A stretch of 64,000 nt of DNA from Perlucidibaca piscinae DSM 21586 (lineage in GTDB: Bacteria; Pseudomonadota; Gammaproteobacteria; Pseudomonadales; Moraxellaceae). The stretch spans positions 124,001 to 188,000 of the forward strand of contig NZ_ATUE01000006.1 of assembly GCF_000420045.1 (NCBI RefSeq), read 5' to 3'. Shown one piece after another: positions 51,765 through 61,042 of the stretch. The translations under genes and the position numbers were made by a program. Each line of letters begins with the position of its first letter. The first letter of the stretch is position 1. The notes below the pieces were generated by a model. The model was given only the letters and a program-made list of their open reading frames with translations, had not been told where the DNA came from and ran no database searches.

Positions 51765-54269
51765 TCATTCCCCGCGCAAGACGCGCGCTGGCGGTGTGGT
51801 CCAGATGCGGCGCATGCCCAGCCAGCCCGCGAGCATGGCCAGAACGGAACCTGCCAGCGGCGTCAGCAGCCAGAGCAGCGGGTCTGCCTGTGCCGGCATG
51901 TCCAGCACCTGTGTCTGCACAATGATCGCCACTGCGGTGGCGAGGCCGGCTGCCAGCATACCGGCCAGCAGGCCCAGCATGGCCAGTTCGGAGATCAGTC
52001 GCCGCGCCAGTTCGCGCTGGCTTGCGCCGAGGGCGCGCAGCAGGGCGGCTTCTTCGCGACGTTGATCCAGCGAGGCTGCCAGACAGGCAAGCAACACAAG
52101 CACCCCTGCCACCAGCACGAAGCTCAGCACGACACGGATGGCGAGCGAGACCTGTGCCAGCAAGCTGCGCACCTGCTGCATGAGGGCCTGGACATCAATC
52201 AGCACCAGTGCCGGAAAGTCATTTACCAGGGTGTTCAGCACCTGGCGCTGGTCATCCCTGACATGAAAGCCGGTCAGGTAGCTGGCCGGGAACCCGGCCA
52301 GCGCGGCAGGTGGAAAAACCATGTAGAAATTGGGCTGGAAGCTGTCCCAGTCAACCTCGCGCAGGCTGGTGACACGTGCCTGCACGTCACCTTCGGCCAG
52401 CGAAAAGCGAAGACGGTCGCCAAGCGAGAGACCAAGGCGTTCTGCCAGTCGTGACTCCACCGAGACCGGATGTATCGCCTGGCTGGCGATATCGTTTTCC
52501 CACCAGCGGCCGGCGATCAGACGATTGCCTGCCGGCAACCTGTCCGAGACGGTCAGATTGAGTTCCCGGTTGAGTGATTCCTCGCTGCTTCGTGCATCGT
52601 CGTCGGAAGATTCCTTGCTGATGCGGGTCTGCACGGGCTCGTCGTTGATGGCAACCAGGCGGCCGCGAATGACCGGATAGAGCGCCGGACGGGCAATGCC
52701 TGCGCCAGCCAGGGTGTCGAGCACGGCATCGCGCTCGTCGTCGGCAATGCCGAGGGCAAACTGGTTGGGCGCATCTGCCGGCAATCTGTTCTGCCAGCTG
52801 TCGAGCAGGCTGCTGCTGATGTGTGTCACCAGCAACATGGCTGCCATGCCCAGTGCCAGTGCCATGATCTGGGTGGTGGCCGCTGCCGGGTGGCGCCAGA
52901 GTTCGCGCAAGCCCTGCACGGCCGATGGCAGCGGGCGCTGCTGCCCGTGGCGGCGCAGCAGCGCGAGCAGGCCGCGCAGCAGCAGTGCCAGGAGCAGCGC
53001 CAGCAGACTCCCGGCAACCAGCACGCCGATGCTGAGCCGGGCGTTGCCGGTCTCGAGCCAGAGCAGCAATCCCAGTGCCGCCATGGCCAGCGCGGTGATC
53101 AGCCAGAGGCGCGGCGGCATGGGCAGCAGATCGCGCCGCAGCACGCGCAGCGGCGACACCTGGAGCAGATTGAGCAGGGCCGGCAGCGCGAAGCCGACCA
53201 GGGTCAGGCTGGCCGTGGCCATGCCGGTGAGCAGCGGCGCCTGCCAGGCGAACACCTGGCCGATATCAGGCAGCAGGCCTTGCAGCACCTGGAACAGCAG
53301 TGCCGAGGCCAGCGCACCCAGGCCACCACCCAGCAGCAGGGCCGCCAGCCAGATGACGAACAGCTGCATGCCGTAGAGGCGTTTGAGCTCCTGCCGTGAG
53401 GCGCCCAGACAGCGCATCAGCGCGACGGCGTCGGTCTGGCGGCGGACATGACGACCAGCGGCCAGCGCGACAGCCAGTCCCGACAGCACGACCGTGAGCA
53501 TGGCGGCAAGGCTGAGGGTGTCGAGTGCCCGGCTCAGCGGCGTGCCGATCTCCGGGCGGCCACGCCGGATGTCGAGCAGACGTTCACCGATGGCCAGACG
53601 GTTGTCGAGGGCGCGCTGCTGCGCGGCAACAGCGGCACTGTCGCCGGCCATCAGCCAGCGATACTGCACGCGTGAGCCAGGCTGTATGACGCCGGCGCCG
53701 GGCACGTCGTCGAGGTGCATCAGGGCACGTGGCGCGAATGCGGCCACGTTGCCGGCACGGTCAGGCTCCTGCACCAGAATGGCCGTGACAACCAGGTCGA
53801 GCTCGCCGAGTCGCACGCGATCACCCGGACCGACGTCGAGAAGCTGCGCCAGACGATCATCCAGCCAGATTTCTCCCGGTTGCACGCGCGTGGCTGGCGA
53901 CAGCGGGCTGCCGCCGCGCCTGGCCAGCAGCTCGCCACGTAGCGGATAGGCCGGTGCAACGGCTTTCACGGCGGCGAGCTGAAAGCGTTCGCCGTGCTGG
54001 ACCATGCTGGAGAACTCGATCACCGCGGTGCCGAGCAGGCCGCGTTGCCGGCTGTCATCCATGACGTCCTGGCGCAACGGCCGGCTGCTGCTCAGAACCA
54101 GGTCAGCGGCCAGCAGGCTGGCCGCCTGGCGTTGCAGACCCTGGTCCAGACTGGCGGACAGGAAGCGCAGGCTGGTGGTGGCAGCAACTGCCAGCACCAG
54201 GGCGAAAAACAGCAGCCAGAGCTCGCCGTGGCGCAGATCACTGCGCAGCAGGCGCCAGGCCAGGCGCAT
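51765..54269 (-). CDS. ybbP: ABC transporter permease YbbP (FtsX/MacB-like)
   Basis: 834 residues. A transmembrane helix near the N-terminus (LWLLFFALVLAVAATTSLRFL) is followed by a large periplasmic domain, three helices around residues 255-370, a second periplasmic domain, and a final FtsX block (VVLSFVLVAGVLVLLACLAASLDQRREEAALLRALGASQREL). This is the duplicated FtsX layout of YbbP. With YbbA it forms a mechanotransmission-type ABC system that works with the TesA lysophospholipase encoded next to it; the transported or released substrate is not established. Confidence 0.93.
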   Translation of the reverse strand: MRLAWRLLRSDLRHGELWLLFFALVLAVAATTSLRFLSASLDQGLQRQAASLLAADLVLSSSRPLRQDVMDDSRQRGLLGTAVIEFSSMVQHGERFQLAAVKAVAPAYPLRGELLARRGGSPLSPATRVQPGEIWLDDRLAQLLDVGPGDRVRLGELDLVVTAILVQEPDRAGNVAAFAPRALMHLDDVPGAGVIQPGSRVQYRWLMAGDSAAVAAQQRALDNRLAIGERLLDIRRGRPEIGTPLSRALDTLSLAAMLTVVLSGLAVALAAGRHVRRQTDAVALMRCLGASRQELKRLYGMQLFVIWLAALLLGGGLGALASALLFQVLQGLLPDIGQVFAWQAPLLTGMATASLTLVGFALPALLNLLQVSPLRVLRRDLLPMPPRLWLITALAMAALGLLLWLETGNARLSIGVLVAGSLLALLLALLLRGLLALLRRHGQQRPLPSAVQGLRELWRHPAAATTQIMALALGMAAMLLVTHISSSLLDSWQNRLPADAPNQFALGIADDERDAVLDTLAGAGIARPALYPVIRGRLVAINDEPVQTRISKESSDDDARSSEESLNRELNLTVSDRLPAGNRLIAGRWWENDIASQAIHPVSVESRLAERLGLSLGDRLRFSLAEGDVQARVTSLREVDWDSFQPNFYMVFPPAALAGFPASYLTGFHVRDDQRQVLNTLVNDFPALVLIDVQALMQQVRSLLAQVSLAIRVVLSFVLVAGVLVLLACLAASLDQRREEAALLRALGASQRELARRLISELAMLGLLAGMLAAGLATAVAIIVQTQVLDMPAQADPLLWLLTPLAGSVLAMLAGWLGMRRIWTTPPARVLRGE

Positions 54270-54994
54270 CAGCCGGCCACCTGCGTGGCTGTTGACGTGG
54301 TGGCGGTGACGGCGTGGGGGGCAAGCAGATGGCCGCCATCCAGATGCAGCCGGCGCTGGCAGCGCGAGGCGAGGTTGTCGTCGTGCGTGACCAGCACCAG
54401 CGTGGTGCCGGCATCGGCATGGGTGTCGAAGAGCAGATCAATGATGCGGGCACCGGTTGCGCTGTCGAGGTTGCCGGTGGGCTCGTCAGCCAGCAGCAGT
54501 GCCGGAGCGCCGGCAAAGGCGCGCGCGATGGCCACGCGTTGCTGCTCGCCGCCGGAGAGCTGGCGCGGCGTGTGCTGTTCCCTGGCGGACAGGCCGACCC
54601 GGTTCAGCCAGTGCCGCGCCGCTTCACGGGCCGGGCGTCCTGCCAGCTCCAGCGGCAGCATGACGTTTTCCAGGGCCGTCAGGTGCGGCAGCAGCTGGAA
54701 GTTCTGGAACACGAAACCGACATGGCGGCGTCGCAGTGCGGCACGGCCATCCTCGTCCAGCGCGGTCAGTGCCTGACCGGCAAGCCGGATCTCACCGCGG
54801 GTTGGCAGGTCCAGACCGGCGAGCAGGCCGAGCAGGGTGGACTTGCCGGAGCCTGAGCTGCCGGTTATGGCCACGGTTTCTGCCGCGTTGATGGTGAAGC
54901 TGATGTCATGCAGTATCACCAGCGGCCCGTCGGCGGTGGTCACGGCATGGTGCAGGTGGCTGACATCCAGCAGGGGCGAGGAGTCGATGTTCAT
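54269..54994 (-). CDS. ybbA: ABC transporter ATP-binding protein YbbA
   Basis: 241 residues. Walker A ITGSSGSGKSTLLGLLAG (about residues 40-57), Q-loop FVFQNFQLLPHLTALENV, signature RQLSGGEQQRVAIARAFAG and Walker B LLLADEPTGNLD are intact, of the LolD/MacB type. Its stop overlaps ybbP by one base. ATG 54994 is used; its bases are shared with the divergent tesA start codon (CATG). The longer frame to 55078 runs antisense to tesA. Confidence 0.94.
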   Translation of the reverse strand: MNIDSSPLLDVSHLHHAVTTADGPLVILHDISFTINAAETVAITGSSGSGKSTLLGLLAGLDLPTRGEIRLAGQALTALDEDGRAALRRRHVGFVFQNFQLLPHLTALENVMLPLELAGRPAREAARHWLNRVGLSAREQHTPRQLSGGEQQRVAIARAFAGAPALLLADEPTGNLDSATGARIIDLLFDTHADAGTTLVLVTHDDNLASRCQRRLHLDGGHLLAPHAVTATTSTATQVAG

Positions 54995-55637
54995 GGGATC
55001 CCGGATTCGAGGCCTGATGGCGGGCATGTGTCTGATGCTGTCGGCACTGCTGTCGATGCAGGCATCTGCAGCAACCATCCTGATCGTTGGCGATAGTATC
55101 AGTGCCGCTTACGGCATGGACATCCGACAGGGCTGGGTCAGTCTGCTGGAGCAGCGTCTGCAGCGCCAGTCCGCGACGCATCAGGTGATCAATGCCAGTG
55201 TCAGCGGCGAGACCACTTCCGGAGGGCTGCAGCGTCTGCCGCGCCTGCTCAGGCAGCATCGCCCGGATCTGGTGGTGCTGGAACTGGGTGGCAATGACGG
55301 CTTGCGCGGTCAGCCGCCTGCGCTGATGCAGCGCAACCTCGAGCGCATGGTGCGTCTGACGCAGGCAGGTGGTGGTCGCGTCATTGTCGCCGGCATGCGC
55401 ATTCCGCCCAATTACGGGCGCGCCTACACCGATGCCTTTGCTGCCTTGTTTCCGGCTGTCGCGCGCTCGACCGGCAGTGCCCTGGTGCCGTTTCTGCTTG
55501 ACGGTGTCGGTGGCAGACCCGAGTACATGCAGGCGGATGGCCTGCATCCGAATGTGCGCGCGCAAGCACTGATCCTGAAACAAGTCTGGCCGGTGCTGGA
55601 GCGTGAGCTGCGCCAGGTTGAGGCGCGCCGGAAATGA
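54993..55637 (+). CDS. tesA: TesA: periplasmic acyl-CoA thioesterase/lysophospholipase (SGNH hydrolase)
   Basis: 214 residues. A signal peptide (LMAGMCLMLSALLSMQASA) ends near residue 26. SGNH blocks: ILIVGDSISAAYGM (catalytic Ser), the Gly block ASVSGETTSGG, LELGGNDGLRG and the catalytic Asp/His in MQADGLHPN. TesA cleaves acyl thioesters and lysophospholipids in the periplasm. GAGGAG nine bases upstream favours 54993 over the ATG at 54987. It is divergent from ybbA and ends at a bidirectional terminator. Confidence 0.95.
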   Translation: MGSRIRGLMAGMCLMLSALLSMQASAATILIVGDSISAAYGMDIRQGWVSLLEQRLQRQSATHQVINASVSGETTSGGLQRLPRLLRQHRPDLVVLELGGNDGLRGQPPALMQRNLERMVRLTQAGGGRVIVAGMRIPPNYGRAYTDAFAALFPAVARSTGSALVPFLLDGVGGRPEYMQADGLHPNVRAQALILKQVWPVLERELRQVEARRK

Positions 55638-55662
55638 AAAAGCCCGCTGAAGCGGGCTTTTT
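55637..55662. terminator. Bidirectional rho-independent terminator between tesA and htpX
   Basis: AAAAA, then GCCCGCT (55642-55648), a two-base loop, AGCGGGC (55651-55657) and TTTTT. The stem is perfect with A and T tracts on both sides, so it serves both convergent genes. Confidence 0.92.
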
Positions 55663-55676
55663 CGTCAGGTCGCGGA

Positions 55677-56573
55677 TCAGGCGATCTGCAGGCTCTGCAG
55701 ATGCGCGATGCGCTTTTCCAGCGGCGGGTGCGACATGAACAGCTGGGCCAGCGTGAAGCCTTCGAGCTTGCCGGTGGTGATAGCCATGGCGGTCATCTCG
55801 GCCGGCATCTGGTCAGGCACTTCATGCTCGCGCTGCAGGGCGCGCAGGGCGCTGATCATGGCGGCACGACCGGCGAGTGCGGCACCAGCCTCGTCGGCAC
55901 GGAATTCGCGGTGGCGCGAGAAAGCCATCACGATGGCCGAGGCCAGGATGCCGAGCACGATGTCCGCGATGATGCTGGTCACGTAGTAGGCGATGCCCGG
56001 GCCTTCCTCGTTCTTGAAGATCACGCGGTCGACGAAGTTGCCGATGATGCGCGAGAAGAACATCACGAAGGCGTTGACCACGCCCTGGATGAGGGCGAGG
56101 GTGACCATGTCACCGTTGGCGACGTGACCGACCTCGTGCGCGAGCACGGCACGCACTTCATCCTTGTTCATGCGCTGCAGCAGACCCGACGACACCGCGA
56201 CGAGGGCGTCATTGCGGTTCCAGCCGGTGGCGAAGGCGTTGGACTGGTAGCTCGGGAAGATGCCGACTTCCGGCATCTTGATGCCGGCGCGCTGTGCCAG
56301 ATCGGCGACGGTGTCGAGCAGCCAGCGTTCCTCGCCACTGCGCGGGTTCTCGATGAGCTGGACACCCATGGTGCGCTTGGCCATCCACTTCGACATCAGC
56401 AGCGAGATCAGCGAGCCGACCGAGCCGAAGACGAAGCACATGACCAGCAGGTTGCCCAGCTGCAAGGTATTGCCGGCGCCATGAGTCGAGCCGACCCCGA
56501 GCAGGCTGAGGACGATCCCGGCCACCAGCACGACGGCCAGGTTGGTGAGCAGGAACAACACGATGCGTAGCAT
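55677..56573 (-). CDS. htpX: HtpX membrane zinc metalloprotease
   Basis: 298 residues. Two N-terminal helices ([22 protein letters not shown] and [20 protein letters not shown]) precede the M48 catalytic motif [14 protein letters not shown] (HExxH, about residues 140-146), then two more helices, and the third ligand in [13 protein letters not shown]. It degrades misfolded inner-membrane proteins together with FtsH. Length and motifs match the family. In many Pseudomonadales it adjoins the aminotransferase and msrB as here. Confidence 0.96.
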   Translation of the reverse strand: MLRIVLFLLTNLAVVLVAGIVLSLLGVGSTHGAGNTLQLGNLLVMCFVFGSVGSLISLLMSKWMAKRTMGVQLIENPRSGEERWLLDTVADLAQRAGIKMPEVGIFPSYQSNAFATGWNRNDALVAVSSGLLQRMNKDEVRAVLAHEVGHVANGDMVTLALIQGVVNAFVMFFSRIIGNFVDRVIFKNEEGPGIAYYVTSIIADIVLGILASAIVMAFSRHREFRADEAGAALAGRAAMISALRALQREHEVPDQMPAEMTAMAITTGKLEGFTLAQLFMSHPPLEKRIAHLQSLQIA

Positions 56574-56641
56574 GGGCTTTAGAACTCCATCAATGGATTG
56601 ACGCTAGTAAAGTAGGGGCGACGAATGACGTTTTCAAGTCA

Positions 56642-57892
56642 TCAATCGGCGTTTGCCGCTGCCAGCACCTCGGTGCCGTGACGCTGGCGCCAGCGCGCCA
56701 GGAAACGCGACAGCCGCGTGATGGCTTCCACCAGTTCCTCGCGATGGGGCAGGAAAACCACCCGGAAATGGTCCGGATGCGGCCAGTTGAAGCCCGTGCC
56801 CTGCACCAGCAGCACCTTTTCCTCCTGCAGGAACTCGAGAATGAACGCCTGGTCGTCGGTAACGGGATACACGGCAGGGTCCAGCTTCGGAAACAGGTAG
56901 AGTGCACCCATGGGCTTGACGCAGCTGACGCCGGGAATGTCGTTGAGCATCTTCCAGGCCAGCTCGCGCTGCTCGTAGAGACGGCCGCCAGGGCGGATCA
57001 GGTCGTTGATGCTCTGGTAGCCGCCGAGCGCGGTCTGGATCGCGAACTGGGCCTGCACGTTGGCGCACAGACGCATGGAGGCGAGCATGTCCAGACCTTC
57101 GATGTAGTCCTTTGCCGAGCCCTTGTTGCCACTGACCATGAGCCAGCCGGAGCGGAAGCCGGCGACGCGATAGCTCTTGGACAGGCCGTTGAAGGTGATG
57201 GTGAGCAGTTCGGGGGCAAGGGTGGCCAGACAGATGTGCTCGGCATCGTCGTAGAGAATCTTGTCGTAGATCTCGTCGGCGAACAGCACCAGGTTGTGCT
57301 TGCGTGCCAGCGCCACGATGCCGTCGAGGCTTTCGCGGGAGTACACGGCGCCGGTGGGGTTGTTCGGGTTGATGACCACGATGCCGCGCGTGTTCGGCGT
57401 GATCTTGCGTTCCATGTCGGCAAGGTCGGGCGCCCAGTTGCGCGCCTCGTCGCACAGGTAGTGCACGGCCGTGCCCCCGGCGAGGGTGACGGCGGCGGTC
57501 CACAGCGGGTAGTCCGGTGCCGGCACCAGGATCTCGTCACCGTTGTTGAGCAGGGCCTGCATGGCCATCACGATCAGCTCGGAGACGCCGTTGCCGATGT
57601 AGATGTCGCCGACATCCACACCCAGCAGGCCGCGGGTCTGGTAGTAGTGGACGATGGCCTTGCGCGCCGCGAACAGGCCCTTGGAATCGCAGTAGCCGAC
57701 GGCGTTGGGCAGGTTGCTGATGACGTCGGACAGGATTTCCTGCGGCGCTTCGAAGCCGAACGGGGCCGGGTTGCCGATGTTGAGCTTGATGATGCGATGG
57801 CCCTGTTCCTCCATCGCGTTGGCCGCCTTCAGAACCGGTCCACGAATGTCGTAGCAGACGTCTTTCAATTTGGCGGATTTGGCAATGGACAT
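56642..57892 (-). CDS. alaA: AlaA-type PLP-dependent alanine aminotransferase
   Basis: 416 residues. A class I aminotransferase: the PLP lysine lies in ITFNGLSKSYRVAGFRSGW (about residues 231-249), the aspartate in INPNNPTGAVYSRESL...LFADEIYDKIL, and the C-terminal Arg in FRVVFLPHREEL. N-terminal KLKDVCYDIRGPVLKAANAMEEQGH is characteristic of AlaA/YfbQ, which makes alanine from pyruvate and glutamate. No frameshift is seen. Confidence 0.94.
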   Translation of the reverse strand: MSIAKSAKLKDVCYDIRGPVLKAANAMEEQGHRIIKLNIGNPAPFGFEAPQEILSDVISNLPNAVGYCDSKGLFAARKAIVHYYQTRGLLGVDVGDIYIGNGVSELIVMAMQALLNNGDEILVPAPDYPLWTAAVTLAGGTAVHYLCDEARNWAPDLADMERKITPNTRGIVVINPNNPTGAVYSRESLDGIVALARKHNLVLFADEIYDKILYDDAEHICLATLAPELLTITFNGLSKSYRVAGFRSGWLMVSGNKGSAKDYIEGLDMLASMRLCANVQAQFAIQTALGGYQSINDLIRPGGRLYEQRELAWKMLNDIPGVSCVKPMGALYLFPKLDPAVYPVTDDQAFILEFLQEEKVLLVQGTGFNWPHPDHFRVVFLPHREELVEAITRLSRFLARWRQRHGTEVLAAANAD

Positions 57893-58031
57893 GGCACGCT
57901 CTGTGAAGATGACAAGTTACTGCGCGTCAGAATGGCAGCCTTCTGATTGTAACGAATAAATGCGATGCTCTGTGGACTTTCCCTTGACCCGCTGCCGGGC
58001 AGATACTGAGCGCACACGGCAGGAGTTGATG

Positions 58032-58448
58032 ATGACCAGCAAGCGACCCGATCGAGACACCAGTGACGCCGAGTGGCGCCAGCGTCTGGAGGCTGCCGAG
58101 TACCAGGTGATGCGGCAGAAGGGCACCGAGCGTCCGTTCACCGGCGAGTACTGGAACACCACCACGCCCGGCCGCTACGACTGCCGCGGCTGCGGCGAGC
58201 CGCTGTTCGATGCCGCGACCAAGTTCGACGCGGGCTGTGGCTGGCCCAGCTTCAACCAGCCGATACGTGACGGCGCGATAGACGAGCACCGTGACCTGAG
58301 TCATGGCATGATCCGTACCGAGATCGTCTGCCATCACTGCGGTGCCCATCTCGGGCATGTCTTTGATGACGGCCCGGCACCGACCGGGCTGCGTTACTGC
58401 CTCAACTCCCTGTCGTTGCGCCTGCGTCCGTCGTTGCCGGAAGCGTGA
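58032..58448 (+). CDS. msrB: Peptide methionine-R-sulfoxide reductase MsrB
   Basis: 138 residues. Two CxxC zinc pairs (DCRGCGEPL and IVCHHCGAH), the [10 protein letters not shown] motif and the catalytic cysteine in [13 protein letters not shown] define MsrB. It repairs methionine-R-sulfoxide in proteins using thioredoxin. Two adjacent ATG codons (58029, 58032) follow AGGAG at 58021; the second has the better spacing. It is divergent from alaA and 44 bases before gpx, forming an oxidative-stress pair. Confidence 0.95.
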   Translation: MTSKRPDRDTSDAEWRQRLEAAEYQVMRQKGTERPFTGEYWNTTTPGRYDCRGCGEPLFDAATKFDAGCGWPSFNQPIRDGAIDEHRDLSHGMIRTEIVCHHCGAHLGHVFDDGPAPTGLRYCLNSLSLRLRPSLPEA

Positions 58449-58492
58449 GCGGCGCCCGACATACATGAATAAAAACGAGGAGAATCAACAAA

Positions 58493-58978
58493 ATGTCGTC
58501 AGTCTATGATTACACCGCGCGTACCATCCTGGGTGAGGAAATGGCGCTCGCGGACCTCAAGGGCCAGGTCCTGCTCATCGTCAACACTGCCAGCAAGTGC
58601 GGCTTCACGCCGCAATTCAAGGGCCTGGAAGCGCTTTACCAGAAGTACAAGGACCAGGGTCTGCAGGTGCTGGGCTTTCCCTGCAACCAGTTCCTGAACC
58701 AGGATCCGGGCAGTGACGAGGAGATCCAGAGCTTCTGCTCGATGGATTACGGCGTGACGTTTCCCATGTTCGGCAAGATCGAGGTCAACGGCCCCGGTGC
58801 GCACCCGCTGTTCCAGCATCTGGCAGCCGAGGCGCCCGGTCTGCTCGGCAGCAAGGCGATCAAGTGGAACTTCACCAAGTTCCTGGTCGGCCGCGATGGC
58901 AGGATCATCGACCGTTATGCGCCGACCACCAAGCCGGAAGACATCGCCCGTGACATCGAGAAGGCGCTGGCCGGCTGA
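58493..58978 (+). CDS. gpx: Glutathione peroxidase family protein
   Basis: 161 residues. The Gpx signatures are [20 protein letters not shown] (peroxidatic Cys, about residue 36), [15 protein letters not shown] and the [12 protein letters not shown] block with the Gln/Trp/Asn tetrad residues. It is a cysteine enzyme like bacterial BtuE and probably uses thioredoxin. A second Cys in FPCNQF may be the resolving residue. GAGGAG precedes the ATG. Confidence 0.95.
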   Translation: MSSVYDYTARTILGEEMALADLKGQVLLIVNTASKCGFTPQFKGLEALYQKYKDQGLQVLGFPCNQFLNQDPGSDEEIQSFCSMDYGVTFPMFGKIEVNGPGAHPLFQHLAAEAPGLLGSKAIKWNFTKFLVGRDGRIIDRYAPTTKPEDIARDIEKALAG

Positions 58979-58987
58979 GACAGCGCA

Positions 58988-59024
58988 GGCAGCGCCTTTC
59001 TTGACACCTCCGAAGGGCGCTGCC
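58988..59024. repeat. Inverted repeat between gpx and tRNA-Glu
   Basis: GGCAGCGCC (58988-58996) and GGCGCTGCC (59016-59024) are perfect 9-base arms with a 19-base loop. It starts nine bases after the gpx stop, and the right arm abuts the tRNA -10 box. It may end gpx transcription, though no T run follows. Confidence 0.5.
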
Positions 59025-59030
59025 TACCAT
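59001..59030 (+). promoter_or_regulatory. tRNA-Glu promoter
   Basis: TTGACA at 59001-59006 and TACCAT at 59025-59030 have an 18-base spacer. A GC-rich discriminator follows (from 59031), typical of stringently controlled stable-RNA promoters. The predicted start is about 30 bases before the mature tRNA. Confidence 0.65.
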
Positions 59031-59066
59031 CCGTCGCGCCGGCGCCATGCCGTCGGCATCCGCACC

Positions 59067-59142
59067 GTCCCTATCGTCTAGCGGCCTAGGACATCGCCCT
59101 TTCATGGCGGAAACCGGGGTTCGAATCCCTGTGGGGACGCCA
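59067..59142 (+). tRNA. tRNA-Glu (anticodon UUC)
   Basis: A full cloverleaf of 76 bases with encoded CCA. The acceptor GTCCCTA (59067-59073) pairs with TGGGGAC (59132-59138), the anticodon loop CTTTCAT carries TTC (59101-59103), and the T arm has GGTTCGAATCC. The sequence is close to E. coli tRNA-Glu. Its 3' part overlaps the end of an antisense serine recombinase gene, marking it as an integration site. Confidence 0.95.
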
Positions 59143-60628
59143 CATTTACGCAGTCATTCGCGCGAATCCGGAAGTGCAGCTGCATTTCCAGGTTTGCCGG
59201 CGACAGCGTTACACGCTCAAGAAATGACTCGAGAAGCGGCTTCACCCGCTCGGTTGGGCTTACCGCTAGTTGCTCCGAGAAATCATCCAGCAGATCACGA
59301 ATGCGTTCGCGACTGAGCTGCTTGCCGGCAAGCTGAATCTCGTCTTCCTGCCTCTGCTGTTCGATATCACCAATGAGCGCGCGGCGCTGACGCTCGAGCT
59401 CATTGATCTTGCGATACATCGGGGCGGGATCCTCAAGGGAGATGACGGCATCGACCGCGCGTGAGATCCGTCCATTCAGCATCGCCAGATCCCGTTGCAG
59501 GCCCTCGCGCCGACTGACGTCTATCGTTGCCTGTTGGCTGCTCTGGTAGAGAGCGTCGACAAAGTCACTGCTCTGCAGGCTCTCGGCCAGTTGCCCCAGC
59601 ACGACCTGGTCGACTTCTTCCGCACGAATAACCCGACCGCGCTGTCCATTTACGCCAGGGAGGCGGTATGACGGTCCGCGTCGATCACGCATGCCATTCC
59701 ATTGCCTGCCATCGGGTGCGTAGAGCAGCCCGGACATCAGGTAGCTGCTCATTCCGCGCTTGGCTTCGGAGATCCGCTTGCCCATGTCGCTGTTCTCGAG
59801 GCCAGCCATGATGGTCTCGGCTTCATCGCGAGTGATGATGGCCGGATGGGTGTTCTCGGTAATGACCCACTCGCTGCGCGGCCGCTTGCGGCCCTCAGGA
59901 TGGCCGACTTCCCGATTCACGTTCCAGACCGTGCAGCCCGCATAGGTGAGCACGTTCCACTCGACGCCGACACATGAGCTGCTGGAGATCTGGAGGCCTG
60001 AGTTGCGCAATGCCATCGGGCGCGGGGTGCCGACTGCTCTGGCCTTGAGGTAGCGCGCGACAGCAGGCGCCTGTGGGCCCAGCTTGAGAACGCTTTTGGT
60101 CACCGGCTTGCCGTCGCGAATCAGTCCGGTGTCCTGTGGATCCAACTCGTAGCCGATCGGGGCGCGCCCACCGGCGCGGAAGCCTTTGCGCACGTTCTCG
60201 GCCATGCCGCCCAGACCCTTCTCGCGAGAGGCGTGGCTGTGCATCTCGTCCATCGCGCGCATCACCGAAAGCACAAGCATCTCGGTCACGGGATCCATTT
60301 CGGGGATCTTGGAGTAGATGATTTTCACGCCTTTCTTCTGGCAGTGGTGCGAGAAGGCGACCGCAATGTGCTGGCGTCTGGCCAGGCGGGATGTGTCGTA
60401 GATGAGCAGGTGATCCCAGGGGCGAAGAGGGTTTCCGATGGCAGCGCACAAGCTTTGGTAGCCAGGCCGCTGTTCGTCTTTGCCGGACTCGACCACGTCG
60501 CTGTATTCCGCAGTGATGGTCAGTCCACGCGCATCAGCCAGGCGTTCCAGCTCCCGGCGCTGGAAATCCAATGACACGTCCTTCTGGTCCTTGCTGGACC
60601 GAAGGTACAGGGCGGCTTTCAGTCGCAT
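59102..60628 (-). CDS. Large serine recombinase (element integrase)
   Basis: 508 residues. The N-terminal catalytic domain has the nucleophile in ALYLRSSKDQKDVSLDFQRREL and the LLIYDTSRLARRQH arginine motif (about residues 75-88). A recombinase domain (GFRAGGRAPIGYELDPQ...) follows, then a zinc-less insert and coiled coil (REGLQRDLAMLNGRISRAVDAVI, ELERQRRALIGDIEQQ). The last 13 or so residues (SPQGFEPRFPP) are the antisense reading of tRNA-Glu. ATG 60628 has AGGAA at suitable spacing; 60643 is the alternative. It is expected to integrate and, with a directionality factor, excise the element. Confidence 0.92.
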   Translation of the reverse strand: MRLKAALYLRSSKDQKDVSLDFQRRELERLADARGLTITAEYSDVVESGKDEQRPGYQSLCAAIGNPLRPWDHLLIYDTSRLARRQHIAVAFSHHCQKKGVKIIYSKIPEMDPVTEMLVLSVMRAMDEMHSHASREKGLGGMAENVRKGFRAGGRAPIGYELDPQDTGLIRDGKPVTKSVLKLGPQAPAVARYLKARAVGTPRPMALRNSGLQISSSSCVGVEWNVLTYAGCTVWNVNREVGHPEGRKRPRSEWVITENTHPAIITRDEAETIMAGLENSDMGKRISEAKRGMSSYLMSGLLYAPDGRQWNGMRDRRGPSYRLPGVNGQRGRVIRAEEVDQVVLGQLAESLQSSDFVDALYQSSQQATIDVSRREGLQRDLAMLNGRISRAVDAVISLEDPAPMYRKINELERQRRALIGDIEQQRQEDEIQLAGKQLSRERIRDLLDDFSEQLAVSPTERVKPLLESFLERVTLSPANLEMQLHFRIRANDCVNVASPQGFEPRFPP

Positions 60629-60785
60629 CGCGATTCCTGGCATCCAGTTCGGTCAGAAACGGTAGCACAAGCCGCGCCAAGGCGGGATCTGGGCGTCCTA
60701 CCGGCGGAAGCACCCGGACCCGCTGGTTCTGGCTTCTGTCAGCCATGAAAAACGGCTCGCTGAACGCAAGGTCCAGGACGGCGCA

Positions 60786-61028
60786 TCACGTGTTGACACG
60801 CTCATATGCCATTTCGTGCGAACAGGCATCGGCTTCACGCATGACTGCCTGTTCCATGTAGACCTGCTGGCCACGAATTCGCAGATAGACTTCCTCGCGG
60901 TGTACCGCCACGTCATCCGGTGCGACCACGCCAAGGCGTACCTCGTTGCCGCGAATGCCCAATACCACGACCTCGATGTCGTCACCGATGATCAGTCTTT
61001 GATTTTCTCGGCGGCTGAGAATCAGCAT
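60786..61028 (-). CDS. csrA: CsrA-like translational regulator on the element
   Basis: 80 residues. [33 protein letters not shown], split at residues 2-34, is the CsrA/RsmA core, with the RNA-contacting Arg in [10 protein letters not shown] present. Host CsrA is about 61 residues; this copy has about 20 extra C-terminal residues ([16 protein letters not shown]). It binds GGA motifs in mRNA leaders and can alter host carbon flux, motility and biofilm behaviour. Start 61028 has AAGGAG upstream. It lies 14 bases after the primase gene, so it is co-expressed with replication genes. Confidence 0.92.
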   Translation of the reverse strand: MLILSRRENQRLIIGDDIEVVVLGIRGNEVRLGVVAPDDVAVHREEVYLRIRGQQVYMEQAVMREADACSHEMAYERVNT

Positions 61029-61042
61029 GCTTCTCTCCTTGC

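Noticed and set aside
58988..59024. 9-bp inverted repeat as a rho-independent terminator of gpx
   Set aside because: No T run follows and the loop is 19 bases long; listed only as an inverted repeat.
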